From assembly GCA_030562195.1 (NCBI GenBank), contig CM060202.1, forward strand, positions 12,090,001 to 12,154,000: a stretch of 64,000 nucleotides of DNA. Direction: 5' to 3'. The stretch comes from Nipponacmea schrenckii (Eukaryota > Mollusca > Gastropoda > Lottiidae). The translations under genes were made by a program, and so were the position numbers. The stretch's first letter is position 1. The number at the start of each line of letters is the position of its first letter. Of the stretch, positions 23,501 through 36,900 are shown piece after piece. A model generated the notes under the pieces. It did no database searches. It saw only the letters and a program-made list of their open reading frames with translations, and had not been told where the DNA came from.

Positions 23501-26500
23501 CTGTAATTGCAACAATCTCAAATACAAATCCATCTCAAAGTAATGACTCTTCGTTAACTCAAAAGTCATTTGAACACAATTCTCCAATGAAAATCTCATT
23601 TGATAAACCTACAAGTCCATCCTTAACTAAACCTTCAAAAGTTACATCTCAAGTTCACAAAGCCACACCTCAAATGAAATATTCAGAAAGAGAATCATTT
23701 CCTTCTTCAGATGTTGAGTTTCCCTCTCCACAAAATTCACCAATGTATACACCAGTACCACTTAAAATTAGCTCAACACTCACACTCCAACAAAACTCAT
23801 CTACTAAACCTAAACCTAGTTCAGCAACCAAACCTAAACCTAGTTCAGCAACCAAACCTAAACCTAGTTCAACAACCAAACCTAAACTAAGTTCAGCAAC
23901 CAAACATACAACCAGTGCTAGAAAAGTTGCTAAAATGAAAGCTTTATTGTCATCATCTGATTCTGAAGAGGAGATGCTGAGTCCAGACGTGACAAAAAGT
24001 AAATATTTCACCCCCAAACCAGGGAAGAAATCCAGTGTGTCTGATACTAACAAAAGTAAATTTTTTACACCAAAATCACCGACTCCAGGAGATTTGAGTG
24101 ATTCTGATGACAATGTGACCGGTTTGAATTTAGAACGATATAAAATTACTATAGAACAACCTTCTCCCAGTTGGAGGTAAGACTGTTTTTTCAAGTTCTT
24201 CTCAATCCACGCCAATTAATATATATAGACATGAAATAATTTAATGACCATCCTTTATCATTGGTGATAATTAATTGCCAATTGAGATCAGTGGATTCGA
24301 CTCAATATTTAGAGCTAGGTGATTTGCATTATATTCTTAAATAGCTTGTATTCTGATGAATATTTGATTTACATTGACAGTTCCATTTCGTACACAGATA
24401 GACTAGTTTGTAAACTTTACATGTTCGTTAATTAATTTCCAGGTCATCAAGGGTAATTAGTGACTCTAGTGATGATGATGATTTTGATCAATGTAAGTAA
24501 GATAAATTCAAATTATTGCAAGTACAGCTCTTTGTACAATTTCAAAAATGAAGAATTTCAGGTCATAAGCCACAATAAATTCTGCATTAATTTTCTTGTA
24601 TTTATCAGTTTTAGAATCAGTTAAACCACAAGTTAAACCAGTAAAGGAAGTGTTAGAAAGGAGGTTAGATAATTTATACTTTTTCTACATAATACATTTA
24701 TATTTGTGTTTATCCTCCTTCACCCTCGTCAACCACAAATTTAACGAAGTTCTCAATGGCGGTTGAAGTAAGAACAATGAAAGAAGGTACGGAAATAGAT
24801 CAGTTCATGGGAGAACTTTAAAACACACAATACGATTGGTCAACACAAAACATATTATTTTTCAATAATATTTATTTATTTGAGAACATTCTTGGTATTT
24901 GGTTGTTGATAATACACACAAAATATTATACATATATGTATTCATAACAATTAAATGAAGTCTGTTTTACCTCATACTATTCTGCACCTAATTGGGGCTT
25001 CTACAGACAAATGACAAATAAATCTTCTTAATGACCAAAAAAACTTAACAGGCCCATAAAGGCATTGTTTTTATCAAGCTCTACATTACTTTTATTGGTT
25101 AATGTCAAACCAGGAAATATATTAAAAGATAATAAAAATCTGATGAATAATTTATATTTTAGTTTAAGTGATTTTATTGATGATGATGAAATAGTAACTG
25201 ATGAATCAGATTCAGAATCAGAGGAAGAAATATTTATCTCGATTCAATCTCCTAAAAATAGAGGCTGTACTATTGTCAGGTTGGTTTAGGTTTAAAGTTA
25301 AAACTTAGTATTAAGGAAAAACAATTGCCTTCTGAAGGAAACTCGAAGTGGGCTCTCAAAATTTCTAATTTCTATTCCTGCCAGTATATTTTGAGATTAA
25401 AATTCTGTTTGATGTGTCTGAAATTATATTTTTCTTTCTTTCAGTCCAGTCTCGAAAAGATATTCACCTTCTGTAGTTGATGTTAATAAACCATATAGAT
25501 TGAAGACACCTACCTCCACTATGATCACTACACCTCATACTTCTCATACTGAAAGACTAAAAACACCTTCAACACATATACACAATACATTAAAAACACC
25601 TCATATATCTCATGCTGCAACACGACCCTACTCTACAACAAGTACAGGTATGTTTTGGTTGAATTTGAAAACAATGGTCTTTCTGGAGTCTTTTGGCCAT
25701 TGCTAAACCAAAGTCTGCAAGCAGATTTTAACTGGGAAGATATTTTCTAAGTTAATAAAGATGATGGGACACAATGGAGTATGGTGGACTAGAATTGTTA
25801 GAAATTAGAAAATTTTAATGTTAGAAATACATGTTCATTTATTTAAAAATATGTTGTAGAGTTGATTGTAATCATAGCGATAAAGAAATTGCGAGGCAGA
25901 TACAACGTCCCAAAAAGCCCAAAATGAAAAATGTGCTGATCATTTTCTAATCATCTTCAAGCATTTACAATTTGCCATTTGCTTGGAGTGTAGAAATAAT
26001 TGATGATGTAAACTGTTTTTCATAGATTAAAAATGTTAATGAATTTTTATTCTTAGAGTTATTTAAAACTCCACTCAGACCTAAAGATTTAACAACGCCT
26101 AAAGTACGAAGTTTTTCTGATAAACCTATAGTACATGACACACATAATAAATGTAGTTTTATTAAATCGTTGACGACAGAATTAGATGAGAGCAGACGTC
26201 ACCCTGAGTCAATTAAGTAAGTTTCTGTTGTTTCTTACTAGTCCAAAACTTACTGAGTCTCCTCTAGTATAAAGGTGTTTTGAGACATGTCTCAATGAAA
26301 GCCTAGGTCACATGGCGATCTCAAATTGTGAGAGCTTTTCATAATATTGAAAAACATTTTGTTGTGTTTGAGATTGAAAAGGGGTCAAGGATTTTTCTTT
26401 TGAACAATTTGATTACACCATTTTAACAGAGCATTTGATTTTTGTTTTGATAATCAAGTAAATAGTTTTGTCAGAAATCTTCCAACAACAAATCCAACTT

Positions 26501-29500
26501 TGTATTTGAGTTTGGAAACTTGAGATGAATAATAAAATTATATTCTATTTTAAGATATATTAAACAATTTAAGAAGAATTATGAAGAATTAACATCTAGA
26601 TTATTTAAACTTTATAATGAAACAATCTTCGATAAAAAGGTCAGTACTCAGTTTTTCCAAATATCTCTGTATCAGTTCTTGTCTTAGGGTATTTCTCAAT
26701 TTTAAATTTGATACCATTGCTGTATATTTTTTATTGCATCTATGGCAAAACTATAAACCCATTAATTGAAGATGTCAGAATTGAGAAAATTTACAAATAT
26801 ATCTCTCTTGCTTATTTATACAAATCTAGATTGTATGAAAAAGATATTTTCTAATTCAGCTACTAGAAGTAGAATATATCTTAAGGCTAAAATAAGATCT
26901 TCATGCCTTATTTATCTGTCTAGCAACCAGAAGTTTTCTTAATTCAATCACTATATTTTTACCTGTCTAGCTACCAGAAGTTTTCTTCATTCATTCACTA
27001 TTTTTTTATCTGTCTAGCTACCAGAAGTTTTCTTAATTCAATCACTACATTTTTATCTGTCTAGCTACCAGAAGTTTTCTTAATTCAATCACTATATTTT
27101 TTAACTGTCTAGCTCCCAGAAGATTCCTTAATTCAATCACTATATTTTTACTTGTCTAGTACCAGAAGTTCTTAATTCATAACTATATTTTTTACCTGTC
27201 AGCTACCAGAAGTTTTTATTCATTCATATATTTTTACTGTCAAGCTACCAGAATATTTAATTCATTCACTATATTTTTTACCTGTCTAGCTACCAGAAGT
27301 TTTCTTAATTCAATCACTATATTTTTATCTGTCTAGCTACCAGAAGTTTTCTTAATTCAATCACTATATTTTTTAACTGTCTAGCTACCAGAAGATTTCT
27401 TAATTCAATCACTATATTTTTACCTGTCTAGCTACCAGAAGTTTTCTTAATTCATTCACTATATTTTTTACCTGTCTAGCTACCAGAAGTTTTCTTAATT
27501 CATCACTATATTTTTTACCTGTCTAGCTACCAGAAGATTTCTTAATTCATTCACTATATTTTTATCTGTCTAGCAACCAGAAGTTTTCTTCATTCATTCA
27601 CTATATTTTTATCTGTCTAGCTACCAGAAGTTTTCTTAATTCAATCACTATATTTTTACCTGTCTAGCTACCAGAAGTTTTCTTAATTCAATCACTATAT
27701 TTTTTAACTGTCTAGCTCCCAGAAGATTCCTTAATTCAATCACTATATTTTTACCTGTCTAGCTACCAGAAGATTTCTTAATTCATTCACTATATTTTTA
27801 CCTGTCTAGCTACCAGAAGTTTTCTTAATTCAATCACTATATTTTTATCTGTCTAGGTACCAGAAGACTCCTTAATTCAATCACTATATTTTCTACTTGT
27901 CTAGCTACCAGAAGATATGAGTATTACATGGAATAAAAGATTATTAAGAACAGCTGGGTATTGTGCATATAAGCGTTGTCATGGTAAACATGTTGCTAGA
28001 ATTGAACTTTCTACTAAAGTTTGTGATAATGCAGGTTTGTTTGTCCACATATTCCAATTTTTTTTTTATCAAACTGGGCTTCCTTATGCCCAGTTTTTTG
28101 CTGCAGATTGCAAATCATATAGAGAGACTTAATTTATATTGTTATAAGGTCTTTTGAATGGAAGAACATTGAAGCCTTCATGGACTGTGCATCTAATTGA
28201 ATATTCGTAGCTTTCTGATTTGTCACAATTATGTTTTTTAATCAGAAAGAGTACGAGATACATTAATACATGAATTATGTCATGCTGCTGTGTGGATGTT
28301 AAACCAACGAACAGATGGACATGGTCCTTACTGGAAATACTGGTAGGTGTATAGTTTATTTTAGCTTCTTAACAGTTTCCAAATTTCTCTTCAACCCTTT
28401 CCCGCTAATGTAGGAAATTTGCTGTACATGGCAGGGCAAGGGACTGTTACCATCATATAAAGGCAGACAAAACTTCAGAACAATTGTCCAGACCACAATG
28501 TTTATGTCATTATATTTTGCTGTTAATTTTGATTTGAAATGAAATATTAACTCGAAACTATAGTGAGAGTTGATAAAATTTCACTGAAAAAAGAACTGTA
28601 AATCTGATTCTATGTTAAAAAGAATTTTCACTACGAAACACTTATTTCATATATAAATAATATACCTTCAGTATCCAGTAGTTTAAATATTTCCTATCCA
28701 TTTTAATTGCTTCCTTTATTCTGTAAAAAGCATTATTTTTATTGTTTATTTTTTAGGGCTAGAAAGTCAAATTTAAGTCATCCAGAATTACCAATAATTA
28801 GTAGATGTCATAACTATAGTATATCTACTAAATATACTTATCAATGTACACAGTGTGGATATCAGTAAGTAATTTATTATACATATACTTATATAGTGTT
28901 TAAAAGACATTAACTTTGGAAACCTATTGCTTTTATTTGTATCATTCTGATTTCCTGTCTATTTGTCTTTGGTGACTTTATTCAGGAAATCTCTACTAGA
29001 TTTTTTCATGGTTAACAAAACCAGTCTTGCCTAATGGAACTAGAAATTGTCATGTCATTACCTGGTCAAGTTGTTGCAGGAAAGACAAGAAAGATAATTG
29101 AAGTGGTGCATATTCATACTGTACTGTACTAGTGACATTTCTTCATTAAGTTTAAAACTTTAAACTTCTTAAGATATTTCTCTCAAGAAATTAGAACAGA
29201 TCTGTAGTCTATACCAATTTAAGGCAATTGTCAATCATGTATAATTCAAAAAATTACTTGATACTCACAAAGAAATCATCCTTTTTTTTTCTAGAATTGG
29301 TCGTCACTCCAAGTCTCTGGATACAACAAAGAAAGTTTGTGGACACTGTCATGGACGATTTCAATTGATGGGAACCCCAGGATCCAAGGAAGGAACTCCT
29401 CGTACACCAAATAAATTTGCTTTATTTGTGAAGGAGAACTATGGCAGTGCCAAGAAAACTAACTCTGATTTTAAACATAAAGAAATAATGCAGTTATTAA

Positions 29501-29538
29501 GTCAACAATTTGCAAACAAAACAAAACTTGATTCTTGA
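20589..29538 (+). CDS. GCNA: GCNA/ACRC homologue, SprT-like metalloprotease
   Basis: Germ cell nuclear acidic protein homologue. In studied animals GCNA is a nuclear protein needed for removal of DNA-protein crosslinks and genome stability in germ cells. Thirteen coding exons were read from phase-matched GT-AG sites: 20,589-20,696; 21,555-21,651; 21,829-24,176; 24,443-24,492; 24,609-24,663; 25,163-25,279; 25,445-25,647; 26,057-26,216; 26,555-26,639; 27,905-28,034; 28,246-28,342; 28,757-28,864; 29,295-29,538 (TGA). The product is about 1,265 residues. Roughly residues 1-1,040 are Ser/Glu/Asp/Lys-rich and probably disordered, with acidic runs (DSSDDDDFDQ, DESDSESEEE). The SprT core follows (LPEDMSITWNKRLLRTAGYC), with the zinc-binding HELCH near residue 1,126 and the downstream DGHGPYWKYW. 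A zinc ribbon (CTQCG and CGHCHGRF) and an HMG-like tail (KFALFVKENYG) complete it. All protease ligands are present. The anomaly is that exon 3 has a one-base frame break near 21,870. It is longer than the human protein because of the disordered part. Confidence 0.95.
20822..20949. repeat. Near-perfect 128-bp hairpin (palindrome)
   Basis: The left arm runs ACTTTCTGTTTTAGATTTAG, then AGGGGGTTTAT, and on to CATGCTTGAAT. The right arm is its reverse complement, ending CTAAATCTAAAACAGAAAGT. The centre CATTAGATCTCTAATG is itself a palindrome. It lies in the first intron of GCNA. Differences between arms are a few bases near TTCCATA versus ATCAAAT. It is a MITE-like or foldback unit; a target duplication was not identified. 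Confidence 0.85.
21270..21365 (+). mobile_element. Non-LTR retroelement 3' tail, copy 1
   Basis: GGGCTGAATGTGAGACAGGA followed by CCATGTCCTTGTATATTGGA matches a second copy at 41,985-42,080 almost base for base. It ends in an ATT-rich run. Shared 3' ends with simple-repeat tails are typical of LINE/SINE copies. It lies in GCNA intron 1. Confidence 0.6.
23808..23905 (+). repeat. 24-bp tandem repeat coding for KPKPSSAT units
   Basis: Within GCNA exon 3, four in-frame copies of an eight-residue unit (KPKPSSAT, with KPKPSSTT and KPKLSSAT variants) occur in succession. DNA copies are nearly identical, so expansion was recent. Being a multiple of three, the array can change length without breaking the frame. 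It adds a Lys/Pro-rich basic stretch to an otherwise acidic region. Confidence 0.95.
26917..27904 (+). repeat. About 47-bp tandem array containing copies of a splice acceptor
   Basis: Twenty-one units of the form TGTCTAGCTACCAGAAG followed by TTTTCTTAATTCAATCACTA and TATTTTTACC fill most of GCNA intron 8 (26,640-27,904). The final copy of TGTCTAGCTACCAGAAG is the genuine intron 8/exon 9 boundary region: the intron ends TCTAG and the next exon starts CTACCAGAAGATATG (LPEDM). A more diverged half-unit lies just upstream near 26,858. The unit therefore includes the 3' splice site and the first ten exon bases. Some units carry small deletions (near 27,160-27,260). Confidence 0.97.
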
Positions 29539-32500
29539 TAAGATTTAATATTAAATTGAAGAGGCATTCTGTTTTTTATGAAGGTTGAAAAGTTTTTGTT
29601 CAAATTTAAGAAAACTTTACACATATATCTAATGAAAGTTTCTCTGAACGTATTTGAAAGGTTTTGCCTAAAAAAATCTATGAAAATCTACAATATGACT
29701 GAATTGTGCTTAGTGTAAATGGGACAGTTTTTTGACTTTCTGATTAGTTGTTGTAGAAATGAAATTCTATATTGTATGATTTGTATAAACATTTGTGAAA
29801 GTGATTTCTATACAAGATATCTGAAAAATTGTTTTGTTAATGAAATAAGGTGAATTCAATGTATTGTGTATTATTACTGTAATAGATATACTTAGCTGAT
29901 TTCTTTTATTTGTGTGCAATTTAAATTATTTTTGAATGTATTTCTTCCGATACCTTGCTACATGATTTGTTTGTGAGGGGAATCCTTCAGAAGTTCCAGT
30001 CCTACACATGGATTCTGCTAAAAGGGGTGCTTCAAGTTTCATCTAAAAAAAAATTTGGCGGTATGGGATAATGGATAATATTAAAAATATTATCTGTAAC
30101 ACAGGATTATACAGCAAATATCCACTTTTTAAAATACAGATATGACGTCAGCCTTCGATCTTCGGGGACTGATATTATTGGTACCGACATTGTGCCAAGA
30201 GTATTTTTTTTTAAATGGCGGAAAATTGTGGATTGATGTGACCTCATATTTTGGCCAGATATCGTTTATGTCCAACACGTTAATTAATGATGTAACATGA
30301 CTCTCGGTCAATGCAGTACAACCAATATAGAACTTATTGGACTGCTTTCAGTAATTAACCTATATATTAACTGAGTCAGTTGGTGTTCACCCAGCATCAA
30401 TCTAAGGTTAATGGAAGACCAATGTTGGTCAAGTCATCACAAGGAATAGAACAAAAACAAGGAAGATAAATTGCTTAATTTCATTCTTGATAAAATGCAA
30501 TGATAACATACAATAACTATTTACAATGTTTCATATAATAATAATAGATCAGAGACAACTTGTCAACAAAAACAAGTCCAGAAATGGAGAATAGGGCAGA
30601 ATACATACACATAGAATAATGCACTTAATTTATACATAAATATAGTCACTGGCAATGAGTCTTTTAACTGACACAATTTATCCAGTCTTAAAATATAATC
30701 ATTTAGCTCATGTATTTCTTGTCAAAACAAGATTATTCTCAATAAATATCAACTAATAAATTCAATAGTTTTACCCCAAAATTTGAGACATATTTAAGGT
30801 TAAAAGTCCCCAAATTTGCCCCTGTCCATATAAAAACATTTAACACAAAATTATACATACAATAGTGATGGTTTGGAATTTTAAAAGTTTAATAAATCTG
30901 GCTAAGTTTTAATTCTCGATTACATAAAAGAATAGATTTTCTAGAAAAATAGATCTTTTTTTTTGAGAATGCTTGTACTTAATAACGATTGTCAAATTTA
31001 TTCCTTTATAATACTTCAAGTGCAAATTTCAATTTTGTGAAATAATACTTTCAGAGAATAGAAATACTGCAAAATATATGGAAATTGTTCAAGTTTAAAA
31101 AGAAAATGATTTTATTAGTTTAAGACTATTATTTCTTATGTCTTAGAAATATGAAAATAATCACTGGTCATGGCATCAGAAATTCCAATGAAAGCCTTGA
31201 TACTCAGTGTTTTACAGAGTTAATTAAATATTCATACACACAGAAAGGAAGACAGGTCAAAATTATAGTTCTAAATTAAACAAAGAAATTGCTGGAATAT
31301 TTGTACAACATGAAAATTGCATACCGGGAGTATATAGCACTTTAATATGATTACGGCACCATTATATCATTGTTATTTCAGGGGCACCATAATATAATAT
31401 TGATAACAGCCCAATTCAAACAAAAACTTGCATTGAAAAACATGAAACAATATCTTCTATGTCCCAGAAAGCGTCAAGGTAACTTGGGCTGTTTCTTCAA
31501 TGGCACCATTGTAATATATAGTTTGAACTGGAGGAAACCATTAAAATGAGCTTAATAGATTTTGTTGCGAAATATCAATTTCTTATGCCTTACTAAGACT
31601 AGTACTACAAAAATGAGCTACTTTGTCACATCAATTGAGCTAATGAATTTTTACATTCAGAGCATATTATGATTCACTGGTATTAAAAACCAACCAAGAC
31701 ACCAAAACTAGATTGTTATCGTTTCTGTACGATTGTTATATTGTAGGTTTAACATAAGATAGTGAACTCCTATTATAACTAAACCCCTAAACACACTCTT
31801 AACACACATGCATATTTAGTTGGTATTACAATTTTGTGTAAAATAGTTCATTTAGTCAATGAGGGGTTTTAACTTAGATTAAGTTCAAGGCAAAGTATTA
31901 CTCAACAAGAATGTCAGCACATTTTTTAAAAGCACATAAAGTCAAAATAATACAACATTTTATCTTTATTAGAATTTCAAAAAGCCTTCAAATATCTTCA
32001 GATGCTTTATTGATTGGTTAAAATAACTCTTGTGGTTTAAGAATAGAGATCAGATTTAGTAAGTCAACTCATCATGTTAGGCTTATATTGTAAAAGGCTG
32101 GTCTAGTTGTCTAATTATGTTGACTATACACAGTATTAAATGCGTTATGCATGATTCTATGACCACATTATTGATTAAAAGTTTACATGTTGGGAGATTA
32201 AAATATCACATTTGATGATTGGGAATAAAATACACATTGTCAAAAATCTTAGATATCTGAAAGGCTTTATAACTTTTAAAATATACACAATAAATCAGAG
32301 TTAGACGGATATGTTTTAGACCTATACATTGCTAGAAAGGTGTTTGTTACAGATTTAACTTATGAACTTAAATGAATGCTTATTAACTTTAATGTACGAA
32401 CACATCAATTAGAGAGCTATAGAAACTCAAATCGGCATTGAAAATCAAATTGAACACCACTATATCATTCGAAATTCCTTTAAAAAAATAAGTAAGACAT

Positions 32501-33928
32501 ACATAATCAAATTTGATTTGACTGAAAACATATTTTTAATTTCATTTTAAATAAAATAAATAAAGAAATAAATAGTTAAATAAATGACTGGAAAAAAGTA
32601 GACTGAAATGGTAGACTTGAATATTTAGTACTTATTGACAGGTAATACTTAAATAATCTCGACTATGATGTTTGGCAGGAGTGTAACCATGGAAACAATG
32701 ATGGAAGACTGATATGTTTGAATGTGTGTAGTAGCAATTTTCTACTGTTGACACAAATAACCATGGCAACAAAAGATAAGAATAGTCCTCTCCATTAAAA
32801 TAATTTCTGTTTATAAGAGTATTCAGGTATAGTGCAATTTTTTTTTTGTAACAATAAGGCACCCTATAAGAAAAATATTTTGAAGAAAAGGTACACTTTA
32901 TGAAGCCATAAAAGGATGCACTTTTCAAGATGTCAGATAGTAGGTACTTTCAATGTGTACCTTGTAATAATATTGAGCAAAATCTATTCAAAATTCATTT
33001 AATATATGGTTCTAATTTGAAAATAACGGTTTAAGACACTTGGTACAGACTGTTGTAAGATAACAGAATGTCATTGAGAGAAAGTCAAGAAAGATAACTA
33101 AAATCTACATGATTCAAGTTAATACACAGTTTCAGACGCTCACAAAAACAAAAAATAATGGACATTCCTAAGATCATAATAATCTCTAAAATAAAAAAAG
33201 CATAGGGTGAAGGTCAAGGTCATGAGAAATAAAGTCAAGATCAATTGCTGTTGTTATATAAAGGTCTTATCCAGCAGACATTTAGGATCAACATAGAAAC
33301 TGTACACATTTTTTTTAAATAAATAGTTATTTTGGAATCAATTCATTTTCTATTAAAGCCACTAGAATAAATATTGTTTAAATTACTATGCACGATTATG
33401 ATTTATTAACAAACTCCACAGCCATCTTCTACCAGCCATGTATTACTGGCATCTTTCATTATGTCACCTCACAGAATTGTTCATCTGCTATGAAAATCTA
33501 CAGAAATTCTTACTTTCAGGACAATTTGAGCTGGAGTTGTCCTTCATCCAAGAATTCTGTTAACAAAAACACAGATCACAGTTGCGATTTAACAGATAAC
33601 CAATTCCATATTTAACAGATCCATTCTTATTGTTCGACAATGTTTATAAATTATGTTTGAATAGGTCATTCTCTTATATATATATTGATACACACTTTCA
33701 TTTTAGATTTTATTTAGTAAGACACTGACAATTAAAGACACTATTTATAGAAGCACTACTTTCAATTTCACATCCTGTAGTTCTAACTTTCACTTAATTT
33801 CTAAACCTTTCACAAACATTAGCATCCTCAAATCTTCACATCCTTATCACAAACAATAAGACACAAACATGACCTGACATTATCAGCGTAGAGACAACTA
33901 CAGACAGCCCAAGGGGTGTGGCCTATCG
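29539..33928. other. Tail-to-tail interval between GCNA and AFF genes
   Basis: It must contain both 3' untranslated regions and polyadenylation sites. An ATTAAA variant signal lies at about 29,551, very close to the GCNA stop, so a later site is likely used. AFF-family mRNAs often have long 3' UTRs, so much of 30,400-33,928 may be AFF 3' UTR on the minus strand. A slightly GC-richer patch at 30,120-30,320 has a 60-codon minus-strand frame of no recognised family. No gene was seen. Confidence 0.5.
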
Positions 33929-36900
33929 TCATGTGTCTTTTAAACATTGTAGACCTTTCTGTACATAATGAACAAGATGAGGCGAAGAATTTGGTGTATA
34001 TACAAGTGGGCCAGCTTGCTTGTTCAAATAATCAAAAAATGCTGAAACAAAAGAAAATCAAATTAACTATAAATAACACAAATACTTAATTTAAATTATT
34101 CCAACAACAAAGTCTTTTACTTCAATAGAATTTAAATGAAAAAATCTTAAAAATTTCCTGCAGCTGCATGTTTTCATATTTTTTTTTAAACATTTTTAAA
34201 AGGTATAAATACATGTACAAAGAAATTCTTGACTTACAATGACATTCTTTGGCTATAATTTCAGCTTTATCCCAGAGTTCTCTAGCATTGACCAGATAAC
34301 CCGAGATAGTTATATATTGCTGAGTTACGGAATGAATTCTCTGTGGTATACTAACAGAACCTGGTGATGCCATTGGGGTTGAGTTAGCAGTTGCAGCTAT
34401 AGATGATGCTGTACCATTTGGTTTATTAGCAGATAACTCACAACTTCCCTAAAATATAAAACAAAAGTTCATGTAGCAAGGATTTATCAATTTTCAAAAT
34501 ATAAATAAAATAATATTATTTTACAATATTTTACAGAAATTAATAAATTCATGTAAAAAAGGAAGTCAAAATGTCTTTTGCAAAGAAAAACAGGAAAATG
34601 GCACTTTGTTCTTCATGTTACTACTGGCCTAAGGTAACTAGTTTCCTGGCTTAGTGAGCTAGTTTTTTGTTGAAGAACTGAACTCAGTATTCACTTATAA
34701 AGTTTCAATTCCTATTTCATTCTACATCGTAACAACATAGCCAGCTCTATCCTATGTTGTATACTTTATCATACATGGTCATAAAGTATGAGAACAAACC
34801 TGTGATCCGACTGAACCTATACTACCAGCAGGTGAAGGTGTTGGTGACATGGGTGAAGGTATACCAGTACTACGATTCCAACCTTGATGAGGAGATGGAG
34901 CATGAGGTGCTTTCGTTACCTACAAAAAGTAGCAAAAATCCTATACAATGGCTCAAAATAATTCTAGAAAGGTACAATTTTAGTTTGCACATCCTGAAAG
35001 TCTGCTATTGAAAGTCACTCCCTTGAGAATTGAATTGGATCTAGATTTATGCGTGATTCATATACATCACTATCATTATGAAAGATTATCAAATAATGAA
35101 ACATGATAAGAAATTTTTATTTTTCAGTGCTTACCTTACTCTGTTCATGGGATTCGATTATTTTCTTAAATTTTAACCCTTCATTTTTCTTCAAATAATA
35201 CATTTTTAGATACAATATTGACTGAATACGATATCTGTAAAAGAATGAATAATTTGTAGCATATTCATCAAATAGTACAAGCTGAAATTACCAATCTGTA
35301 CAGTAAGGCTAATGTTAAAACCAAATATACTCATCTCTTTTCCACAAGGTTGTTTGCATTTGAAAAGAAGATCTCACAACATTTCAAAGGGTTAAGATGA
35401 TAAATACATAAAACTTACATTAATCCTGATAATTTTTTATCATGAGAAGCAGAATCTAGTTTAATATTACTGGTAAACCATCTGTAAAAAATAATACAAC
35501 ACTTTTAAGAGTTACCTCCCTTACATTACAGATACTGCTACATTTAAAATAAAAGCATGAAGTGGCAAGTCAATGCCTGCATGTTATCCAGACCCGTTTC
35601 TAGCTTTTCAAATTATACACTACTGACAACTGAACAAGTACATACACAAGTTATTTTGGAGTAGAATAGCAAGAAGCAAAATTTTAACTTCAAGTTTCAT
35701 ATTTCACACGGCAAAATACTTGATCATAGTGAAATGTCACATGGCAGACATGTGATACTATAAATAGATCTAGACAAAATTGAGTTGAAAATCAAATCAA
35801 ATAGAAATTATCTCTGCTTTTGAAAAAAACCTGAAGAGTTAAAAAAAAGAAACTTAAAAGGAATTTAAACCTATCAATCAAATGGAATAATATGTTGATC
35901 ATACAAAACTAGTGTTTCTCAATATATTTTAAAAATAAAGTTAAGAGTGTTTCAACAAAGGTTAACCAACTTTATCAAGTAGAATTAGTGGCATTTGTTT
36001 AATAGTAAATATGTCTCCCAACAATTTTTCAGACTATACTAATAACCAAAGTTACTGTTTAACAAATTAAGGCAACAGTAGCGCCTGGGTTGATTGATCA
36101 AGTAGATACTAGTGCTGGGTATTGCCAGTAATGCCACGATACGATACGTATTGCGATACAAGGGTCACGATACGATACGTATCGCGATATGGGGTAATAG
36201 ATAAAAGTAACGCTTACTTCCGCTGCTATTGCTACTTTCGTTTTCATCTAAAAGTTCATCATTCGAATGGTGTCTTTTCATGTGAGTATATAAATTAGTT
36301 GTGTTTCCTGAATATTTCAAAATTGTTTGACAAAGCTTACAGACTGCCTTGTTTGAATCCCCTTTGAGAAACCCAAAGTTTTTCCAAACTTTAGACTTAT
36401 ATTTCGCGGGGGCATTTTCGATTTGTATGTTGTCACTGTCAGCCATTTTTTTTATGTAGTATCTACGACGTTCATTCGTTTCGTATACGTTTTTGTGGAA
36501 TCATAATTCCAAACTTAAGTGGTGGTTTTTCATGATAGTGGATACAAATTTCAATTTGATTGACCCGGAATTTTATTTTTTATATACTCTTGAATGATTA
36601 TGTCTAAATTAAAAAACTAAAATTAATTGACCATGTTTTGGTACTGACGGAACTAATTTCAATTTGGTCCACATTATTTTATTAGCGTAAACCTTAGGAT
36701 TTAATAACTTCCACCAACTATTAAATATGTACAAGCTTACGAAAATGAATGCAACCCGGTCTGTGGTAATTAGGTAATAAAGACCATAGGGTGGCTTATA
36801 TCCACCGTCTTGTAAGTTATTTAAAACAATGGATTTCAGTGAAGTTTGCTAAAGAAATTTACGATGTGATATACTGATAACCGACAAGTAAATAAAACAT

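Noticed and set aside
23670..24215. 181-codon minus-strand frame opposite GCNA exon 3
   Set aside because: It is the antisense shadow of the Ser/Lys-rich GCNA coding sequence; the plus-strand reading splices in phase and matches the family.
26917..27904. Repeated partially palindromic spacing suggestive of a CRISPR-like array
   Set aside because: Units are contiguous tandem repeats with no unique spacers, lie in a eukaryotic intron and end at a splice junction.
27917..28157. Open frames starting at 27,917 and 27,963 as separate small genes
   Set aside because: The first is GCNA exon 9 read into its intron, and the second is a shifted frame over the same exon.
30129..30311. 60-codon minus-strand frame as a small gene
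   Set aside because: There is no family resemblance, it lies in the probable 3' UTR or intergenic zone, and no splice or promoter context was seen.
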